Source: a virus. From it: a stretch of DNA of 53,101 nt. Numbering within the stretch: position 1 is the first letter of the stretch; every line of letters begins with the position of its first letter. The notes beneath the pieces are model-generated. The model searched no databases, had not been told where the DNA came from, and saw nothing but the letters and a program-made list of their open reading frames with translations. This document shows positions 26,101 to 33,159 of this stretch, piece by piece. The stretch lies in the IMG/VR virus record IMGVR_UViG_3300042516_003674, positions 1 through 53,101 of that record; one strand, 5' to 3'. Both the position numbers and the translations under genes were made by a program.

Positions 26101-27847
26101 TAATCAAGGATTGCAAGGAACTCAGGGTCTTCAAGGTAGACAAGGGACTCAAGGAAATCAAGGATTAAGTAATCAAGGATCTCAGGGTCTTCAAGGTACT
26201 CAAGGTCTTCAAGGTAGACAAGGAACTCAAGGATTAAGTAATCAGGGAACTCAAGGAGCGCAAGGAGTTCAAGGTCTTCAAGGTAGACAAGGAACTCAAG
26301 GTTTAAGTAATCAGGGAACTCAAGGATTACAAGGGACACAAGGTCTTCAAGGTAGACAAGGAACTCAAGGTTTAAGTAATCAGGGAACTCAAGGATTACA
26401 AGGAGTTCAAGGTAGACAAGGAGTTCAAGGACTCCAAGGTTTAAGTAACCAAGGAACTCAAGGAGCGCAAGGAAGACAAGGAACTCAGGGTACTCAAGGT
26501 CTTCAAGGTAGACAAGGAACTCAAAGTACTCAAGGTACACAAGGAGTTCAAGGAAGACAAGGAACTCAAGGAACTCAAGGATTTCAAGGTTCTCAAGGAG
26601 TTCAAGGTAGACAGGGGGTTCAAGGAAGACAAGGGACTCAAGGAAATCAAGGATTACAAGGTCTTCAAGGAGTTCAAGGTAGACAAGGAACTCAAGGTGC
26701 TGGTAACCAAGGTACACAAGGACTTCAAGGTACACAAGGAATTCAAGGTAGACAAGGAACTCAAGGTTTAAGTAATCAAGGATCTCAAGGAGCGCAAGGA
26801 GTTCAAGGTAGACAAGGAACTCAGGGTCTTCAGGGTACTCAAGGTCTTCAAGGTAGACAAGGAACTCAAGGTAGACAAGGAACTCAGGGTCTTCAGGGAC
26901 TTCAAGGTAGAGATGGTTTATTTGCTGGACAAGGATCTCAAGGTCTTCAAGGATTACAAGGCACTCAAGGTGTTCAGGGTAGACAAGGAACTCAGGGTCC
27001 TCAAGGTAATCAAGGTACTCAAGGATTCCAAGGCACTCAAGGAACTCAAGGATCTCAAGGTCCTTTAAGTACTTTCCAAGGAACCCAAGGTAGACAAGGA
27101 GTTCAAGGACTTCAGGGTTTACAAGGTTCAGGGTCTCAAGGATCTCAAGGAAATCAAGGATTACAAGGTGTTCAAGGTAGACAAGGAATTCAAGGAGCTC
27201 AAGGTCCTTTAAGTACTTTCCAAGGAACTCAAGGTAGACAAGGAGTTCAAGGTAGACAAGGCACCCAAGGTACTCAAGGAAATTTAAGTAATAATCAAGG
27301 AACTCAAGGTGTACAAGGAACTCAAGCTCTTCAAGGAACTCAAGGTACTCAAGGAAGTTTAAGTAATAATCAGGGAACTCAGGGAACTCAGGGAACTCAA
27401 GGTCTTGGAGCACCTATAGGAACACTTCAAGCAGCTAATACAATAACTTTATCACCGTTATATCCAGTAATGGTAACGGCAACTGATACTTTAACCAATG
27501 CATGGGTTTCAACTACAAAACTATCTTTTAATTCACTTAGTGGACAAATTACTGCAGTAGATTTTAACTCAACTTCTGATCAAACATTAAAGACTAATAT
27601 TAAAAATATTACATCACCACTGTCAAAACTTCAACAATTAAATGGAGTATCTTTTGATTGGGTAGAAGATAATAGACCTTCATTGGGTGTAATTGCTCAA
27701 GAAGTTGAAAAGATATTCCCAGAGTTAGTTACTGAGTGTAATGATCACAAAACTGTTAGATATAATGGATTAATCGGAGTTCTTATTGAAGCAGTTAAAG
27801 AATTAACTAATAAAGTAGAAAAACTTGAAAAAAATGCAGATAAATAA
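23168..27847 (+). CDS. collagen-like fibre with S74 chaperone domain
   Basis: This is a 1559-residue protein. The first 37 residues carry INFPNNPSINEIFEYERTKWIWDGEAWRRL, a common short fibre N-terminus. Residues about 38-1415 are Gly-X-Gln triplets with LSNQ breaks, and GRQ and GTQ are especially frequent. A C-terminal S74 chaperone follows: STSDQTLKTNI (about residue 1467), GVSFDWVEDNRPSLGVIAQEVEKIFPELV, and the coiled coil LIEAVKELTNKVEKLEKN. It resembles the 3074-residue protein in its shaft but has a self-cleaving end. Nothing suggests a frameshift despite the repetitive DNA. Confidence 0.85.
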   Translation: MAAINFPNNPSINEIFEYERTKWIWDGEAWRRLPDPGIQGSQGTQGTQGLSNQGFQGTQGLQGTQGTQGLQGDQGTQGLSGAFAGQGVQGTQGAQGTQGVQGKQGTQGSQGVQGLQGTQSTQGTQGTQGTQGLQGLQGTQGTQGTQGVQGLQGRQGTQGTQGTQGTQGDQGTQGLQGDQGTQGDQGTQGTQGTQGLGVQGTQGTQGTQGDQGTQGLQGDQGTQGTQGDQGTQGTQGDQGTQGTQGDQGTQGLQGDQGTQGDQGTQGDQGVQGLQGDQGTQGIQGRQGTQGTQGTQGLQGRQGTQGSQGGQGIQGRQGTQGLQGRQGTQGLSNQGTQGLQGAQGRQGSQGLQGRQGTQGLSNQGTQGTQGNQGLQGDQGTQGTQGTQGTQGDQGIQGDQGVQGLQGRQGTQGFTGQDGSTGNQGLQGDQGIQGDQGTQGDQGVQGRQGTQGVQGRQGTQGTQGDQGTQGTQGDQGVQGDQGVQGSFGTGGDQGPQGTQGDQGTQGDQGTQGTQSDQGTQGTQGDQGTQGTQGDQGVQGDQGVQGTQGRQGAQGLQGVQGRQGTQGSQGLQGNLGTQGTQGDQGTQGLQGDQGTQGIQGRQGSQGLQGTQGTQGIQGNQGVQGRQGVQGRQGTQGSQGTQGDQGTQGLQGSQGRQGTQGLQGTQGVQGIQGLQGTQGRQGVQGLQGTQGTQGFQGSQGSQGRQGTQGLQGTQGAQGLQGRQGTQGLSNQGTQGLQGTQGTQGFQGLQGTQGLSNQGTQGLQGTQGTQGRQGSQGLQGTQGTQGFQGTQGLQGSQGRQGSQGLQGTQGTQGFQGTQGRQGSQGLQGNQGTQGTQGFQGSQGSQGLQGTQGVQGRQGGQGLQGTQGVQGRQGTQGTQGRQGTQGSQGFQGTQGTQGRQGTQGSQGFQGVQGRQGTQGLQGTQGRQGSQGLQGTQGSQGLQGTQGLQGLQGRQGTQGLSNQGTQGLQGTQGTQGRQGSQGLQGNQGLQGTQGLQGRQGTQGNQGLSNQGSQGLQGTQGLQGRQGTQGLSNQGTQGAQGVQGLQGRQGTQGLSNQGTQGLQGTQGLQGRQGTQGLSNQGTQGLQGVQGRQGVQGLQGLSNQGTQGAQGRQGTQGTQGLQGRQGTQSTQGTQGVQGRQGTQGTQGFQGSQGVQGRQGVQGRQGTQGNQGLQGLQGVQGRQGTQGAGNQGTQGLQGTQGIQGRQGTQGLSNQGSQGAQGVQGRQGTQGLQGTQGLQGRQGTQGRQGTQGLQGLQGRDGLFAGQGSQGLQGLQGTQGVQGRQGTQGPQGNQGTQGFQGTQGTQGSQGPLSTFQGTQGRQGVQGLQGLQGSGSQGSQGNQGLQGVQGRQGIQGAQGPLSTFQGTQGRQGVQGRQGTQGTQGNLSNNQGTQGVQGTQALQGTQGTQGSLSNNQGTQGTQGTQGLGAPIGTLQAANTITLSPLYPVMVTATDTLTNAWVSTTKLSFNSLSGQITAVDFNSTSDQTLKTNIKNITSPLSKLQQLNGVSFDWVEDNRPSLGVIAQEVEKIFPELVTECNDHKTVRYNGLIGVLIEAVKELTNKVEKLEKNADK
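23279..27410 (+). repeat. Gly-X-Gln collagen-like repeat block 2
   Basis: This is about 4.1 kb of GGT-x-CAA periodic DNA. Compared with block 1 it has many more GRQ triplets (Arg in X), few GDQ after the first third, and more regularly placed LSNQ breaks. A unit around GRQGTQGLSNQGTQG recurs many times between 24100 and 26800. Confidence 0.9.
27839..27846 (+). promoter_or_regulatory. late promoter box
   Basis: GATAAATA overlaps the stop codon of the collagen-like fibre gene and lies 31 bases before the ATG at 27878. It has one mismatch to the T4 late consensus. Confidence 0.5.
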
Positions 27848-27877
27848 AATTTGAATGTGAATAGAAATTTATAGCAA

Positions 27878-28261
27878 ATGGCGTTTCAAATTTCCGGTAG
27901 CACAATCATTGATAATAGTAGAGGATTTTTAAAATATTCAGATACCCTTTACACGTTTGGAAATACTGGAGCTGCTCCGGTTTTAGATTTGAATAATGGA
28001 AACTTTATTATTGCAACTTTAAACGCAAATGCAGTTTTTTCATTTACTAATATTAATTCAGGAGCTCATGCATTTACATTAGTTCTTACAAATGATGCTA
28101 CTGCAGGTAGAAGTACAACTTGGCCAGCATCGGTAAAATGGCCTGGAGGCATTACTCCCACTAGAACTACTGCAGCGAATAGAACCGATGTTTATACTTT
28201 CTTTACCACAAATTCCGGTACTAACTGGTATGGAAATATAGCACAATTTAATTACATATAA
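27878..28261 (+). CDS. small beta-sandwich-like structural protein
   Basis: This 127-residue, strand-rich protein has APVLDLNNGNFIIATLNANAVFSFTNINSGAHAFTLVLTND and ends TFFTTNSGTNWYGNIAQF. Similar short proteins with LDxxxGNxFxxxLxxNxTFTF patterns occur in phage fibre operons and may bind fibres or receptors. The gene ends 10 bases before a prolyl hydroxylase-like gene and is translated in the same operon. Confidence 0.7.
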   Translation: MAFQISGSTIIDNSRGFLKYSDTLYTFGNTGAAPVLDLNNGNFIIATLNANAVFSFTNINSGAHAFTLVLTNDATAGRSTTWPASVKWPGGITPTRTTAANRTDVYTFFTTNSGTNWYGNIAQFNYI

Positions 28262-28271
28262 TTTTTCTATT

Positions 28272-28868
28272 ATGAATATAACTTCACAATATACCAATTT
28301 TATTGGAATGTATCAGGATGTTTTTCCTGATGGATTTTGCAATCATTTAATTAATGAATTTGAAAGATTATTAGTTTCTGGGGCTTGTTCCAATAGACAA
28401 GATTCTGAAAATACTCCAAAGACTACTAAAGAAGATTACCATTATTTTTTAAATTTTAAATTTAATTCAATCACACGATTTAACGAAAAAGAGTCTGTTG
28501 GTATATTTTTAGAAGGATTACAGAAATGTTTTGATGAATATGTGAATGAATATGATATTTTAAAAGAAAGAACGTTAAGATCTACTGTTATTAAGATGCA
28601 GAAAACTGATCCAGGAGCTGGATATCATGTATGGCATTTTGAACAAGGTACAGATCATGATGCCGCTAGATGTTTAGTCTTTATTGCATATTTAAATGAT
28701 ATTGAAGATGCTGGAGAAACCGAGTTTTTATATCAGAGACTTCGAATTCCACCAAAAGAAAATTCAATGGTAATTTGGCCAGCTGGATTTACTCATACAC
28801 ATAGAGGAAATGTAGTTCATGGAAATAAATCTAAATACATAGTAACAGGGTGGTTTTATTTAGAGTAA
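28272..28868 (+). CDS. 2OG-Fe(II) oxygenase, prolyl 4-hydroxylase-like
   Basis: This 198-residue single-domain oxygenase has YHVWHFEQG, giving the H-x-E iron pair H122/E124 (Asp is more usual in this position). LVFIAYLND...GETEF is the double-stranded beta-helix core, and PAGFTHTHRGN carries the distal His. Lys in NKSKYIVTGWF is positioned to hold the 2-oxoglutarate carboxylate. The family uses O2 and 2-oxoglutarate to hydroxylate Pro or other residues. It sits 14 bases before the Gly-Asn-Pro-rich protein and just after two collagen-like fibres, so a virion substrate is plausible but inferred. Confidence 0.83.
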   Translation: MNITSQYTNFIGMYQDVFPDGFCNHLINEFERLLVSGACSNRQDSENTPKTTKEDYHYFLNFKFNSITRFNEKESVGIFLEGLQKCFDEYVNEYDILKERTLRSTVIKMQKTDPGAGYHVWHFEQGTDHDAARCLVFIAYLNDIEDAGETEFLYQRLRIPPKENSMVIWPAGFTHTHRGNVVHGNKSKYIVTGWFYLE

Positions 28869-28871
28869 AGA

Positions 28872-28878
28872 GTAAATA
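28872..28878 (+). promoter_or_regulatory. weak late promoter-like box
   Basis: GTAAATA lies 5 bases before the ATG at 28883, in the short gap after the hydroxylase gene. It differs from the CTAAATA box at the first base. The spacing is short, so this may be chance in A+T-rich DNA. Confidence 0.25.
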
Positions 28879-28882
28879 AAAC

Positions 28883-30115
28883 ATGACAGTCAACAACAGA
28901 AGATTCTTATCAGGAACACAAACTTTAGGATCATCCGTTACCTTTAATGCACCGGGTATTTGGGTTTCACCGCAGCGTTTGCAAACTGTTGATTTGACGG
29001 GGAGAGGAGGAACAGGTAATCCAGGTAATCCAGGTACTGCAGGGAACGGAGGAACTGGTGGATCGGGTGGTGCTGGTGGTAATCGTGGTAATGGAGGAAC
29101 TGGTGGCGGTGGTGGAACTGCAGGAAATGCTGGAAATACTTCTGGAGGCGGAGGAGGTGGTGGAGGTGGTGGCGGTGGTGCGTCGCCTGTCGCAGGCTTT
29201 CCAGGAGCTACTTTTTGTAATCCTGGAAATGCAGGTGGGCAAGGCGATCTTAATGGAGGAACACCTTCTGGAGCTGGTGGAAATAGAGGAAATCGTTTTT
29301 CTGCAGGAGATGTAGGAAGGGCAGGACGTGCCGGAAATTCTGGAACTGGAGCAACAGCTGGTAATGCAGGAAATCCAGGAAATGCACGCGGATTGGGTGG
29401 TGCAGGAAATCCAGGAAATCCAGGAAATACAGGAAGTCCCGGAAATCCCGGAAATACTGGTGGTGCTTCAAGTGCTTTAGGATTTACTTTTCCGGGAGGT
29501 GCTGGAGGAAACGGCGGGACTGGCAACTCCGGAAATCCGGGAAATGCTGGAAGTCCTGGAAATCCAGGAAATCCAGGTAATGCTGGTAATGCTGGAAATC
29601 CTGGAAATAATGGAACTGGAAATGCCGGAGGAAATAGTGGTGGTGGTGGTGGAGGTGGATCCGCCCCCGGAGCTGCTGGAACTCAGGGAAGTAGAGGAGG
29701 TCAAGGAACTCCAACACCTGCAGGTAATAATGCAAATCCTGGAAACAGAAACGCTACTCTTGGAGGAAGTGGCGCTGGTGGCAATGGTGGCAACTCTGGT
29801 AGTGGAGGAGGTGGAGGTAATGGAGGTGGTAATAATACACAAGGATCTTCTGGTGGTGGCGGCGGAGCTGGAGGAAGAAGTACTGCCGGTAATGCTGGTG
29901 CTGCTGGAAATCCAGGAAATCCAGGTACTGTTGGAAATTTTGGAAATACGGGAGCTTCAGGTAATCCAGGAACTTCAGGAACAGTTAATCCGGGAGGAGC
30001 TGGTAGTGTAGCCACTACCAGTAGTTATCCATCTGTCAGTATCAGTTTGTCAACTTCATATCCAATTACTGTACCGACTGGCGGATTTGTAACAATTTCA
30101 TGGAATACATTCTAA
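28883..30115 (+). CDS. Gly-rich (Gly-Asn-Pro) fibre/adhesin-like protein
   Basis: This is a 410-residue protein. The first 35 residues (SGTQTLGSSVTFNAPGIWVSPQRLQTVDLTGRGG) are a beta N-cap like those of phage glycine-rich domains. Residues about 36-375 are almost all Gly with Asn, Ser, Ala, Thr and Pro, including about fifteen N-P-G units (GNPGNPG, GNPGNTGSPG). A short hydrophobic beta end follows (VSISLSTSYPITVPTGGFVTISW). Such sequences form polyglycine-II or collagen-like bundles in phage adhesins. The only abundant Gly-X-Pro sites in the fibre region are here, right after the hydroxylase gene. Confidence 0.75.
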   Translation: MTVNNRRFLSGTQTLGSSVTFNAPGIWVSPQRLQTVDLTGRGGTGNPGNPGTAGNGGTGGSGGAGGNRGNGGTGGGGGTAGNAGNTSGGGGGGGGGGGGASPVAGFPGATFCNPGNAGGQGDLNGGTPSGAGGNRGNRFSAGDVGRAGRAGNSGTGATAGNAGNPGNARGLGGAGNPGNPGNTGSPGNPGNTGGASSALGFTFPGGAGGNGGTGNSGNPGNAGSPGNPGNPGNAGNAGNPGNNGTGNAGGNSGGGGGGGSAPGAAGTQGSRGGQGTPTPAGNNANPGNRNATLGGSGAGGNGGNSGSGGGGGNGGGNNTQGSSGGGGGAGGRSTAGNAGAAGNPGNPGTVGNFGNTGASGNPGTSGTVNPGGAGSVATTSSYPSVSISLSTSYPITVPTGGFVTISWNTF

Positions 30116-30466
30116 ATGGATCTAAATATTGCTTTTTTAGACAAAAATAATTTTGTAATAAATTGTCAAAATATTTCGGAAGAATATTTTAATATGGAAT
30201 ATTTTGAAAATAGTGAAGAGTACAAAAAACCAGATTGTATTATACAATATGATTCTCCCGATACAATATGTAAAAATACGGCTGCAATTGGGTACATATT
30301 AGATGAAATTTTATGCGCATTTATTCCTCCTTGCCCAGATCCAACGTATCAATTAGACCAAAAAACTTTTGAATGGAAACCAAATCCAAATATTCCATAT
30401 GATTTACACAATGATGGAAAATTATGTATGTACAATCCAGATACAAATGATTGGACACCAATATAA
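30116..30466 (+). CDS. small fibre-associated protein of unknown function
   Basis: This 116-residue protein starts immediately after the Gly-rich gene. The N-terminus has IAFLDKNNFVINCQNI; the C-terminus has CPDPTYQLDQKTFEWKPNPNIPYD and YNPDTNDWTPI. Repeated xxLDxxxxxWxPxP and YNPDTNDW motifs occur in many phage tail-fibre cap or assembly proteins. Function is not recognised beyond that. It is rich in Cys (five) for its size. Confidence 0.7.
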   Translation: MDLNIAFLDKNNFVINCQNISEEYFNMEYFENSEEYKKPDCIIQYDSPDTICKNTAAIGYILDEILCAFIPPCPDPTYQLDQKTFEWKPNPNIPYDLHNDGKLCMYNPDTNDWTPI

Positions 30467-30490
30467 GTTTTAATTAAAACAACACAACTA

Positions 30491-30496
30491 TATAAT
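30491..30496 (+). promoter_or_regulatory. possible -10 box before 30530 gene
   Basis: TATAAT sits in the 63-base gap between 30466 and 30530, with no good -35 at 17 bases upstream (TTTTAA). A 14-base palindrome, GTTTTAATTAAAAC, immediately follows the preceding stop. The call is weak. Confidence 0.3.
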
Positions 30497-30529
30497 AACA
30501 ACGTTTACATTTATTTTTTTGAATGTATT

Positions 30530-30949
30530 ATGGCACAAAAGAAAATATCTCAAATTAAAAAAGAAATTGATAAAATAAATGAAGAAAATGAGCTGGCTAG
30601 TCTTAGACAGACACAGACTAGAGCAAGATCATTTACTATAGGTAGTTCTACTGGAGGTGTTATTGAAATAGCTATGCGTGGTGATCATTCAAATCTTTGG
30701 TACGCAGCTAATCCTGTAGAAGTAGTTGAGTTTATTTATCAATTTGCAGCATCTGCTGGTATAGAAGTCGCTATTAGACCTAGAAATGACTTTGCATCTT
30801 GGAGAGGTTGGGATTCTCCTGTGCCCGGAGAAACTCATTGGCTAGGAACAGCTCCTTGGCAATTATCTGATGAGCAAAAACAAAAAATATTTGTCGCAAA
30901 AGAAAACGACATTAAAGTATTAGAAAGTGGAGAAGAAAATGTTGAATGA
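30530..30949 (+). CDS. hypothetical protein with N-terminal coiled coil
   Basis: This is a 139-residue protein. KISQIKKEIDKINEENELASLRQ is a probable short coiled coil, followed by a compact domain with GGVIEIAMRGDHSNLWYAANPVEVVEFIYQFAASAG and DFASWRGWD. It is translated with the next gene (its stop overlaps that start region). No family was recognised. Confidence 0.7.
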   Translation: MAQKKISQIKKEIDKINEENELASLRQTQTRARSFTIGSSTGGVIEIAMRGDHSNLWYAANPVEVVEFIYQFAASAGIEVAIRPRNDFASWRGWDSPVPGETHWLGTAPWQLSDEQKQKIFVAKENDIKVLESGEENVE

Positions 30950-31475
30950 TCATTATATCTTAGTAGATAAAAAAGAAAATAAAATAATAGGTAGAATTGA
31001 AAAACGTCCAGAAAATTGGCAAAATATTATGGGACTTTCAAATTATTCAGATGAAGAAATTTATGATTTGAAATGGGCAGGACATGAAAATATTGGATTC
31101 ATTAAGTTTACACCTATAAATTTAATTAATTATGATTGCCCATCTGATACTTTTATGTTAAATCAAACTAAATCGAAAGAAATAGTTTCGGAAAAATTAA
31201 AAGAACTTAAATATAAATCAATTAATTATAAAAATTCAACCATAAAGTCTGATAAAGATTCTTTTAATACTTTATTTTCAATTAAAGATAAAGAATATGT
31301 AAGTTATAAATGTGAAAATGGGCACTTCAAATTTACATCTACCGAATTAAATGAAATATTCGATATAATGAGCTCTCAGATACAAAAATATTTTGATTAT
31401 GAAATGGAAATACATAATAGTATAAATGAATGTACTTCATTATTAGAAATATCTAAATTAGATTATGCCATATGA
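30939..31475 (+). CDS. hypothetical protein, fibre-assembly-like
   Basis: This is a 178-residue protein from ATG 30939; the purine-rich GTGGAGAAG just before it is a good ribosome-binding site and favours this start over the GTG at 30927. It opens YILVDKKENKIIGRIEKRPENWQNIMGLSNYSDEEI, a pattern common in short phage tail-fibre assembly-type proteins. The second half is charged and helical. It overlaps the preceding gene by 11 bases and the next oxygenase gene by 11 bases, so it is translationally coupled to both. Confidence 0.72.
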   Translation: MLNDHYILVDKKENKIIGRIEKRPENWQNIMGLSNYSDEEIYDLKWAGHENIGFIKFTPINLINYDCPSDTFMLNQTKSKEIVSEKLKELKYKSINYKNSTIKSDKDSFNTLFSIKDKEYVSYKCENGHFKFTSTELNEIFDIMSSQIQKYFDYEMEIHNSINECTSLLEISKLDYAI

Positions 31476-32124
31476 TTATCTACGATCACAAAATAATTTT
31501 TGTGATCTTTTCGACAAAGATCCTGTAAAAAATTCACATTCGGATTATTGGTATTTAAATTCTCATAGATATGAAGATTATACTTGGAATACTGAGGTCT
31601 TTTCCTGTGATGAAATAAAAAGAATTAAAGTTTTAGGACAAAGATTAAGACCAAAAAGAGCCATTACTGGTGGAGATCAAAATAATTTATTAGATCATCG
31701 TAGATCTTTTGTTTCTTGGATTCCATCCAACAATGAAACTTTTTGGATTTATAGAAAATTAACTGACTTAATCAAACAAAATAATGAAGAATTTTTTAAG
31801 TTTGATTTGGACAAAATTGAAAGACTGCAATTCACATATTATGACTCTGCTGAACAAGGTTGTTATAAAACCCACAAAGACCCATTAATTTGGGATACTC
31901 CACACAATAGAAAATTAAGTTTGGTTTTACAACTTTCAGATCCAGATGAATATGAAGGTGGACAATTATTAATATATCAGAATTCAAAAGAACCGATATT
32001 AATACCTAGGCAAAAAGGTATGATCGTAATGTTTCCTTCATATACTTTACATGAAGTAACTCCAGTAACTAAAGGGGAAAGATATTCTTTAGTTGCTTGG
32101 GTTCATGGTCCACCATTCAGATGA
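31465..32124 (+). CDS. 2OG-Fe(II) oxygenase, PKHD-type hydroxylase-like
   Basis: This is a 219-residue protein. It has HKD at H137/D139 (YKTHKDPLIW), SLVLQLSDPDEYEGGQLLIYQ as the jelly-roll core, FPSYTLHEVTPVTKGERYSLVAWVHG with distal H196 and the 2-oxoglutarate-binding R206. This is the full HxD...H...R set of PKHD-type hydroxylases, which act on proline-containing proteins in other systems. It overlaps the preceding gene, and the next oxygenase follows after 7 bases. Confidence 0.88.
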   Translation: MPYDYLRSQNNFCDLFDKDPVKNSHSDYWYLNSHRYEDYTWNTEVFSCDEIKRIKVLGQRLRPKRAITGGDQNNLLDHRRSFVSWIPSNNETFWIYRKLTDLIKQNNEEFFKFDLDKIERLQFTYYDSAEQGCYKTHKDPLIWDTPHNRKLSLVLQLSDPDEYEGGQLLIYQNSKEPILIPRQKGMIVMFPSYTLHEVTPVTKGERYSLVAWVHGPPFR

Positions 32125-32131
32125 AATTATT

Positions 32132-32710
32132 ATGAATTTTAATAAAGATGGATATTATGTGATCAGAAATTTTTTGGAAGATAATTTTGTAAATTTTATA
32201 CAATCTTATTTTTTTACAAGAATTAATGCTGGTCAAGCTACATTAGGAGACGATCAAGCTCCAAATTGTTTTTACTTTTATAGTGACCCGTTGATAGAAA
32301 CTATTTTAGGATCTTCTGTTGAGTCATTGGGTAAGATTATTGGTAAAAATATTTTACCGACATATAGTTATACTAGACTCTATGGTGAGGGGGATGAATT
32401 ATTGATTCACAGAGATAGAGCTTCTTGTGAAATTTCTGCCACTATATCTCTTGGTTTACCAGAAAATGAAAAAATTAATTCAATTTATTTTAGTAAAAAT
32501 GAAGATAAAAGTGATTTTATTGAGATATCTTTAAATCCCGGAGATCTTTGTATCTATCGGGGGTGTGATTTATACCATTGGAGAGAACCATTTACTCAAA
32601 AATGGTATTTACAGGCATTTTTACATTATGTGGATGCTGATGGACCTTACAAAAATTTAATTTATGATGGAAGGGCAGCACTGGGGATTTCGGGAAGACC
32701 TACCCCTTGA
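32132..32710 (+). CDS. 2OG-Fe(II) oxygenase family protein
   Basis: This is 192 residues from ATG 32132; a longer in-frame version would overlap the previous gene. The motifs are LLIHRDRASCEIS (H93/D95), LNPGDLCIYRGCDLYHWREPF (distal H149) and YLQAFLHYVDADG. It is clearly paralogous to the first half of the 378-residue protein at 46606: both share VVRNF/VIRNF, PTYxYxRxY, GCDxxHW and FLHYV. Its stop overlaps the -35 of the next promoter, so it ends this transcription unit. Confidence 0.82.
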   Translation: MNFNKDGYYVIRNFLEDNFVNFIQSYFFTRINAGQATLGDDQAPNCFYFYSDPLIETILGSSVESLGKIIGKNILPTYSYTRLYGEGDELLIHRDRASCEISATISLGLPENEKINSIYFSKNEDKSDFIEISLNPGDLCIYRGCDLYHWREPFTQKWYLQAFLHYVDADGPYKNLIYDGRAALGISGRPTP

Positions 32711-32735
32711 CATCCCACCCAAGACCCCCTATAAT
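32707..32735 (+). promoter_or_regulatory. consensus sigma70 promoter within inverted repeat
   Basis: TTGACA (32707-32712), 17 bases, then TATAAT (32730-32735): a perfect host-type consensus promoter, which suggests early expression by host polymerase. The -35 overlaps the stop of the oxygenase gene. CCCCC at 32725-32729 and GGGGG at 32738-32742 flank the -10 so that it lies in the loop of a potential hairpin. Confidence 0.88.
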
Positions 32736-32761
32736 ATGGGGGTAATCAAGAAAACCACCGA

Positions 32762-32971
32762 ATGAGCATCGCACAAGAATGTGTAGAAGGCATCGTAATT
32801 GACCTTTGTACTCGCACTTTCCTTCTTTTGAGTGATCAAGGTAGTGAGCGTTTAGTAGAGTGTGATACGGTTGAAGAATTTATGAACGTGCTGGAAGTTG
32901 TAACCAGCAATCTTAATCCAGATCAAATCGAATATGCAGATCTTGCAATCTATGGAAACACTAACGATTGA
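32762..32971 (+). CDS. small hypothetical early protein
   Basis: This 69-residue acidic protein (IDLCTRTFLLLSDQGSERLVECDTVEEFMNVLEVV) lies directly behind a consensus sigma70 promoter. It ends inside the start of the antitoxin-like gene, so the two form a coupled early pair. Whether it is functionally linked to the antitoxin is unknown; it does not look like a known toxin family. Confidence 0.65.
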   Translation: MSIAQECVEGIVIDLCTRTFLLLSDQGSERLVECDTVEEFMNVLEVVTSNLNPDQIEYADLAIYGNTND

Positions 32972-33134
32972 ACAATTACAGGAAAACTTTGAGGAATATC
33001 TTGATAAGGTTGAGGCAGGTCAGTCTTTTCTTATCAAGAGTGAATATGGTAACGCCATTCTAATTCCTTATGAAGAATACAAAGAAGTTGACGACCTGAT
33101 ACGAATACACACGGATCACGAAGAAGGTTGTTGA
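32952..33134 (+). CDS. Phd/YefM-like antitoxin
   Basis: This is 60 residues from ATG 32952. METLTIEQLQENFEEYLDKVEAGQSFLIKSEYGNAILIPYEEYKEVDDLIRI matches the Phd/YefM DNA-binding fold: a strand, a helix (LQENFEEYLDKVEAGQ), a hairpin (FLIKSEYGNAILIP) and the YEEY motif. In toxin-antitoxin pairs this domain binds the operator, while a C-terminal tail neutralises the toxin; here the tail is short and no RelE/Doc-like toxin lies beside it. It may neutralise a host toxin or act as a repressor. The next promoter's -35 overlaps its stop. Confidence 0.75.
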   Translation: METLTIEQLQENFEEYLDKVEAGQSFLIKSEYGNAILIPYEEYKEVDDLIRIHTDHEEGC

Positions 33135-33159
33135 CAAAGCGTTCCAGATCCGCTATAAT
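33131..33159 (+). promoter_or_regulatory. consensus sigma70 promoter for tRNA region
   Basis: TTGACA (33131-33136), 17 bases, TATAAT (33154-33159). The 7-base arms CCAGATC (33144-33150) and GATCTGG (33161-33167) flank the -10, so it sits in a hairpin loop, as at 32730. The start site would be near 33166, just before the tRNA-like sequence. Confidence 0.85.

Noticed and set aside
12611-27410. Regularly spaced repeats resembling a CRISPR array
   Set aside because: Period is 9 bases, repeats are coding Gly-X-Gln triplets, and there are no spacers or leader.
24402-27413. Antisense open frame of 1003 codons in the second collagen-like gene
   Set aside because: Same cause: repeat-driven absence of stops.
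29477-30015. Several open frames on both strands over the Gly-rich gene
   Set aside because: They are produced by the low-complexity GGA/AAT-type codons; only the 28883 frame has a beta N-cap, a C-terminal beta end and a fitting start.
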